Below are positions 60,926 through 64,000 of a stretch of DNA of 64,000 nt, one piece after another (position 1 is the first letter of the stretch; each line of letters begins with the position of its first letter). The notes beneath the pieces are model-generated. The model did no database searches, was not told the origin of the DNA, and was given only the letters and a program-made list of their open reading frames with translations. This DNA is from Trebouxia sp. TZW2008 (lineage: Eukaryota; Chlorophyta; Trebouxiophyceae; Trebouxiales; Trebouxiaceae). The translations under genes were made by a program, and so were the position numbers. Location of the stretch: the NCBI GenBank assembly GCA_002118135.1, contig BDIU01000049.1, positions 248,001 through 312,000 of the forward strand. The letters are read 5' to 3'.

Positions 60926-63764
60926 ATGTCGATCACCGGCCCCGCAGTTGCCGCATTCGCAAATCCAGACAAACTAAGTTTCAACCCATCAAAGCACGAC
61001 GAAAACAGAAAGCACAAAGCTACAGAGTGGCACGGAAAACAATCGATCCAGGTCAATGAGCGTCCAGTGCCTATTTTGACAGACGAGGTGAAAGTCTGTG
61101 CTATATTCGTCTACGTCTTGCTTTGCACTTGAGATGGCATCAACGTCGAGCCGGCGCGCAGAATGATGTCATTCTCAGGGTCACATCGACTGCCATCTGT
61201 GGCTCTGATCTACACTTATATTTGAACGCTCTGCCAGGTGTGTCCTTTCGCCTTTTCGATGTTCGGAATTCTGCATGCTGCCTGCCTATGGTCAAAGGGA
61301 CACTGGCTGCTCCTCAAGTGCATTGTTTTTGTGCGTCAAATGGCGTAACGCAATCGAACATGTTGCAGGAATGAGGATTGGAGATGTACTTGGGCATGAG
61401 TTCATGGGTATTGTAGATGCTGTTGGCCCAGCTGTCAAGAACTTCAAAAAGGGTGACAGGGCTGTTGCCAGTTTTGAAATGGGTTGCGGCCAGTGTTATT
61501 TCTGCAAGCATGAGCAGTACAGCAGCTGTGACACAACCAATCCAAGGTCAGTCCTTGCTCTTAGCGCCTGCAACACTGCACAGGGTGTCCCACCACAGCC
61601 ATGGGCATGTTGAGCATAAGCACCTGCAATGCCGCGTACTGATGCCGCCTGTACATGTCACCTCTGTCTGTGCAAAGATGTGCATTGTCATGCTGCGACA
61701 TGTGTGACTGTTGCTGATGCCTCTGCAGTGAAGCTATGGAGAAGCTGTATGGCGACAGGACAGGTGGCTTCCACGGCTACTCTCACCTGACAGGCGGCTG
61801 GGAAGGCGGACAGGCAGAATATGCCCGTGTACCATTTGGTGAGCCTCAGCCCCTTTACATCTTTATATCATGCATCTTGATCTTGCTCTCAATTACTTGT
61901 CCCTATTGATTGTCATTGTGACTGCTGAGCCTCAGCCTTTTTGTTTGTTGATGTCACAGTCACAGACCTGCAGCTTGCTCTGATAGCTTGTCCCAAGTTG
62001 CTGTATTTGGCTTTGCTCCCAAGAAAAGATAGCTCACATTGAGTTGCTTGAACCAGCAACTAGTCATTACTGAAAATTACTACCTGTGCGCTATCGCTCG
62101 TGACCGACAGCTTCAGCACAATCTTAGCTGCAGACACCCTCAGATCCACTCAATTCACTAGCTGAGGCGTGCATTCGCTCGCGATTTCTGACCCTCAGAT
62201 CCGCAAACTGAGGCTTACATTCGCTCGCAATTCACGTCACAGGGCACAAACAACCAGCAAATAGTCAACTGGGCATTGCAGCCTGTTGCTTGCAGAAATG
62301 GCATGCTTGAGCAGAGTCATGAATCTCCTTGCTTTGTGGGCTTATTGTTGTGAGTGCCCTTGTCATGCTGCATCAGATCAATCTGTCACCTTGACTGCTG
62401 CTGCAGGCTGCTGCATGCAGACTGTTGTTTCAACTATTGATGTTTCAGACTGTTGATGTTCCACTGACGGAAGTGTTTTGTTGCTGCAGCTGACCTGAAC
62501 CTGCTCAAGATCCCAGCAGACTTGCCCGACAACAAGGCCTTGTTCCTGTCTGACATTTTGGCAACAGCTTGGTTTGCAACTGAGCTGGCAAATGTGTCAG
62601 AGGGTGACACTGTGGCCGTCTGGGGTGCTGGGCCAGGTAACTGCTGTCCTGCCAAGCATTAAGTGCCCAGCATCACGCCTCTGTTTGCAGTTAATGACTG
62701 TACTTGCATTTGACTTGGCAAATGTGTCAAGAGGGTGACACCATCGTCATCTGGGGTGCTGGACCAGGTAACTGCTGTCCTGCAAAGCATTGGCTGCCCA
62801 GCGCTATACTTGGTTCTGCCTTCAGTACACTTCTTGCCTTGCAATAGCTGAACAGGCTGCAGATAGGTAGCATCTCACATGCATGCTGGGTCCAGTAAGA
62901 TAGTTTGCACACTATCGTGCTCACTCATACCCATGCCTGTAGGCACAAAGATCAGGTATGTGCTCTCCTGTGTGTCTCTGCAGAGTTGCAGCAATACCTG
63001 CATACAAAGCATGCCTCTATGGTTTCACAAGAGCTGCTCGCTCCAGAGACTGCGTAAGCTGTGAGCATTGAGGCACTGGGTCAACTTGCTGTGCATCAAA
63101 CCCTCGCCTTGGCTGTGCATCAAACCCTCGCCTTGGCTGTGCATCAAATCCTCGCCTTGGCTGTGCATCAAACCCTAAACCCTTGGCTGTGCATCTAAGT
63201 CCTGCCTTGGCTATGCATCACACCCTCATTTTGTTTGTGCAGTGGGCATCCTAGCAATTCAGTGTGCGAGGGTAAGTGGCGCTGAGAGGATTGCCCTGAT
63301 TAACAACCAGCAGTACCGCCTGGACTTTGCCCAGTCAAAGCTGGGCGGCCATGAACTCATCAATTTTTTTATGAGCAGAAAGTGGTACTTACAACACTGC
63401 ACATGCCACATATCACAAAGGTCACTTTGGCTGTGCAGTGGGCATCCTGGCAATTCAGTGCGCAAGGGTACGTGGCGCCAAGAGAATCGCCCTGATTGAC
63501 AACCAGCAGTACCGCCTGGACTTCGCCCAATCAAAGCTGGGTGGTCTAGACCTCATTAACTTTGATGAGAAGAAAGTGGTGCCAACGCTGAAGGAGCTGT
63601 TCCCTGAAACCAATGGTCCTGATGTGGCCATTGAGGCTGTGGGTTTCCATTACACCAAGAGTATCAAGGATAAGGTCATGATGACCCTAGGGTTGGAGAC
63701 TGACCCTTCCACCATCTTCAATGAGCTGATCATGGGTGTGAAGAAGCGGGGTAGAATTGGAGTG
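60926..63764 (+). CDS. Zinc-dependent alcohol dehydrogenase family, formaldehyde-dehydrogenase-like (3' end off window)
   Basis: A medium-chain dehydrogenase with exons 60926-61087, 61162-61237, 61369-61546, 61729-61838, 62490-62636 and 63439-63764. This gives 333 codons so far with agreeing phases; further exons lie beyond or after 63764. Visible features are STAICGSDLHLYLNALPG and GDVLGHEFMGIV (catalytic zinc Cys and His), CGQCYFCKHEQYSSCD (four-Cys structural zinc lobe), GGQAEYARVPF, and VWGAGPVGILAIQCARVRGA (NAD loop) with an acidic residue after the next strand (ALIDNQQYRL). It resembles the glutathione-independent formaldehyde dehydrogenase-like group; the substrate is not provable here. 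The first 54 residues include SITGPAVAAFANPDKL and look cytosolic. Duplicate copies of the last two exons lie in introns. Confidence 0.85.
62691..62766 (+). repeat. Frameshifted copy of the 3' end of the dehydrogenase exon 5
   Basis: It repeats ELANVSEGDTVAVWGAGP and the first 20 or so bases of the following intron. One added A in the GTGTCAAGAGGG part breaks the frame relative to 62490-62636. It has its own TTTGCAG acceptor and GTAACT donor and lies just downstream of the intact exon. Confidence 0.85.
63083..63240. repeat. Minisatellite in the dehydrogenase intron
   Basis: Five to six units of about 24 bp (CTTGGCTGTGCATCAAACCC) lie directly before the first exon 6 copy; the last units differ more. 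The same GGCTGTGCAG words precede both exon 6 acceptors, so exon 6 duplication and the minisatellite may share an origin. Confidence 0.85.
63243..63400 (+). repeat. Partial copy of the dehydrogenase exon 6
   Basis: It encodes GILAIQCARVSGAERIALIN, then NQQYRLDFAQSKLGG, nearly identical to the start of the exon 63439-63764. It has the same CAG acceptor and lies 196 bp upstream. It diverges after HELINF, losing DEKKVVP. The copy is open and has a possible donor at GTGGTACTTA near 63385. Confidence 0.85.
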
Positions 63765-64000
63765 GTAAGCATTTGAGCTTCAGTAATCTCTGCAGTGTTG
63801 CTAGCTTTGTCTAGGAAATGCATATTGCACTATGAAACGGTGTCTCGTGCAGCGTTCCTCACTGTGAATGTTGACAGACACCGACTAGATGTGGGCCATG
63901 AACTCTCAATATATTTGTGAGTGATAACGTGCACTGTGTGAAAATGGCGTTCACAGATCATCCAACTGCGTCTGCTTGTGGCACACATATGGTCAACAAG

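Overview
The window reads as nuclear DNA of a photosynthetic eukaryote, most likely a green alga. Genes are broken by many short GT-AG introns. The recognisable products are plant-like: a cystathionine beta-lyase, a FAX-type plastid membrane protein, serine palmitoyltransferase LCB2 and an R1R2R3 MYB. Coding DNA is rich in CAG/GCA (Gln/Ala). No tRNA, rRNA, CRISPR or operon-like layout was seen. The species cannot be named from this evidence.

Layout, left to right: a cystathionine beta-lyase that runs off the left edge (-); an Ldh_2-type NAD(P)-dependent malate/lactate dehydrogenase homologue (-, 2084-6043); LCB2 (-, 6957-12562, 11 exons, 487 aa); a FAX/TMEM14 protein (+, 13360-14246); a very long, low-complexity, unrecognised gene (+, about 15073-45312, roughly 4,900 residues); leucine carboxyl methyltransferase LCMT1 (-, 45808-49337, 9 exons, 335 aa); a MYB3R transcription factor (-, 49976-56401, 9 exons, 970 aa); UTP-glucose-1-phosphate uridylyltransferase (-, 57004-59954, 7 exons, 478 aa); and a zinc alcohol/formaldehyde dehydrogenase-like gene (+, from 60926, off the right edge). 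LCB2/FAX and UGP/ADH are divergent pairs; the giant gene and LCMT1 converge. The genes do not form one pathway. Sphingolipid synthesis, fatty-acid export, methionine metabolism, UDP-glucose synthesis, PP2A methylation and cell-cycle transcription are ordinary housekeeping neighbours.

The striking feature is structural. Seven of nine genes carry tandem copies of exon pieces, about 40-310 bp each, sitting in their introns next to the intact exon. Copies of exon 5' ends, with the acceptor, lie upstream of the full exon. Copies of 3' ends, with the donor, lie downstream. Some copies are still open and have usable splice sites; others have stops, frameshifts or lost GT/AG. Examples are six copies of the dehydrogenase terminal exon, four of an LCB2 exon, five of a MYB3R exon tail and five of a short exon in the giant gene. 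In the giant gene nearly all exons from about 17 to 41.5 kb are symmetric phase 1-1, so each can be repeated or skipped without breaking the frame. Its protein is built of nested repeats.

Other noncoding elements include a roughly 170-bp inverted-repeat (MITE-like) element present three times in introns, a roughly 140-bp interspersed repeat shared by LCMT1 and MYB3R introns, and small minisatellites. Exon coordinates were worked out by eye from splice signals, reading phase and family alignment from memory, and have not been checked against transcripts.
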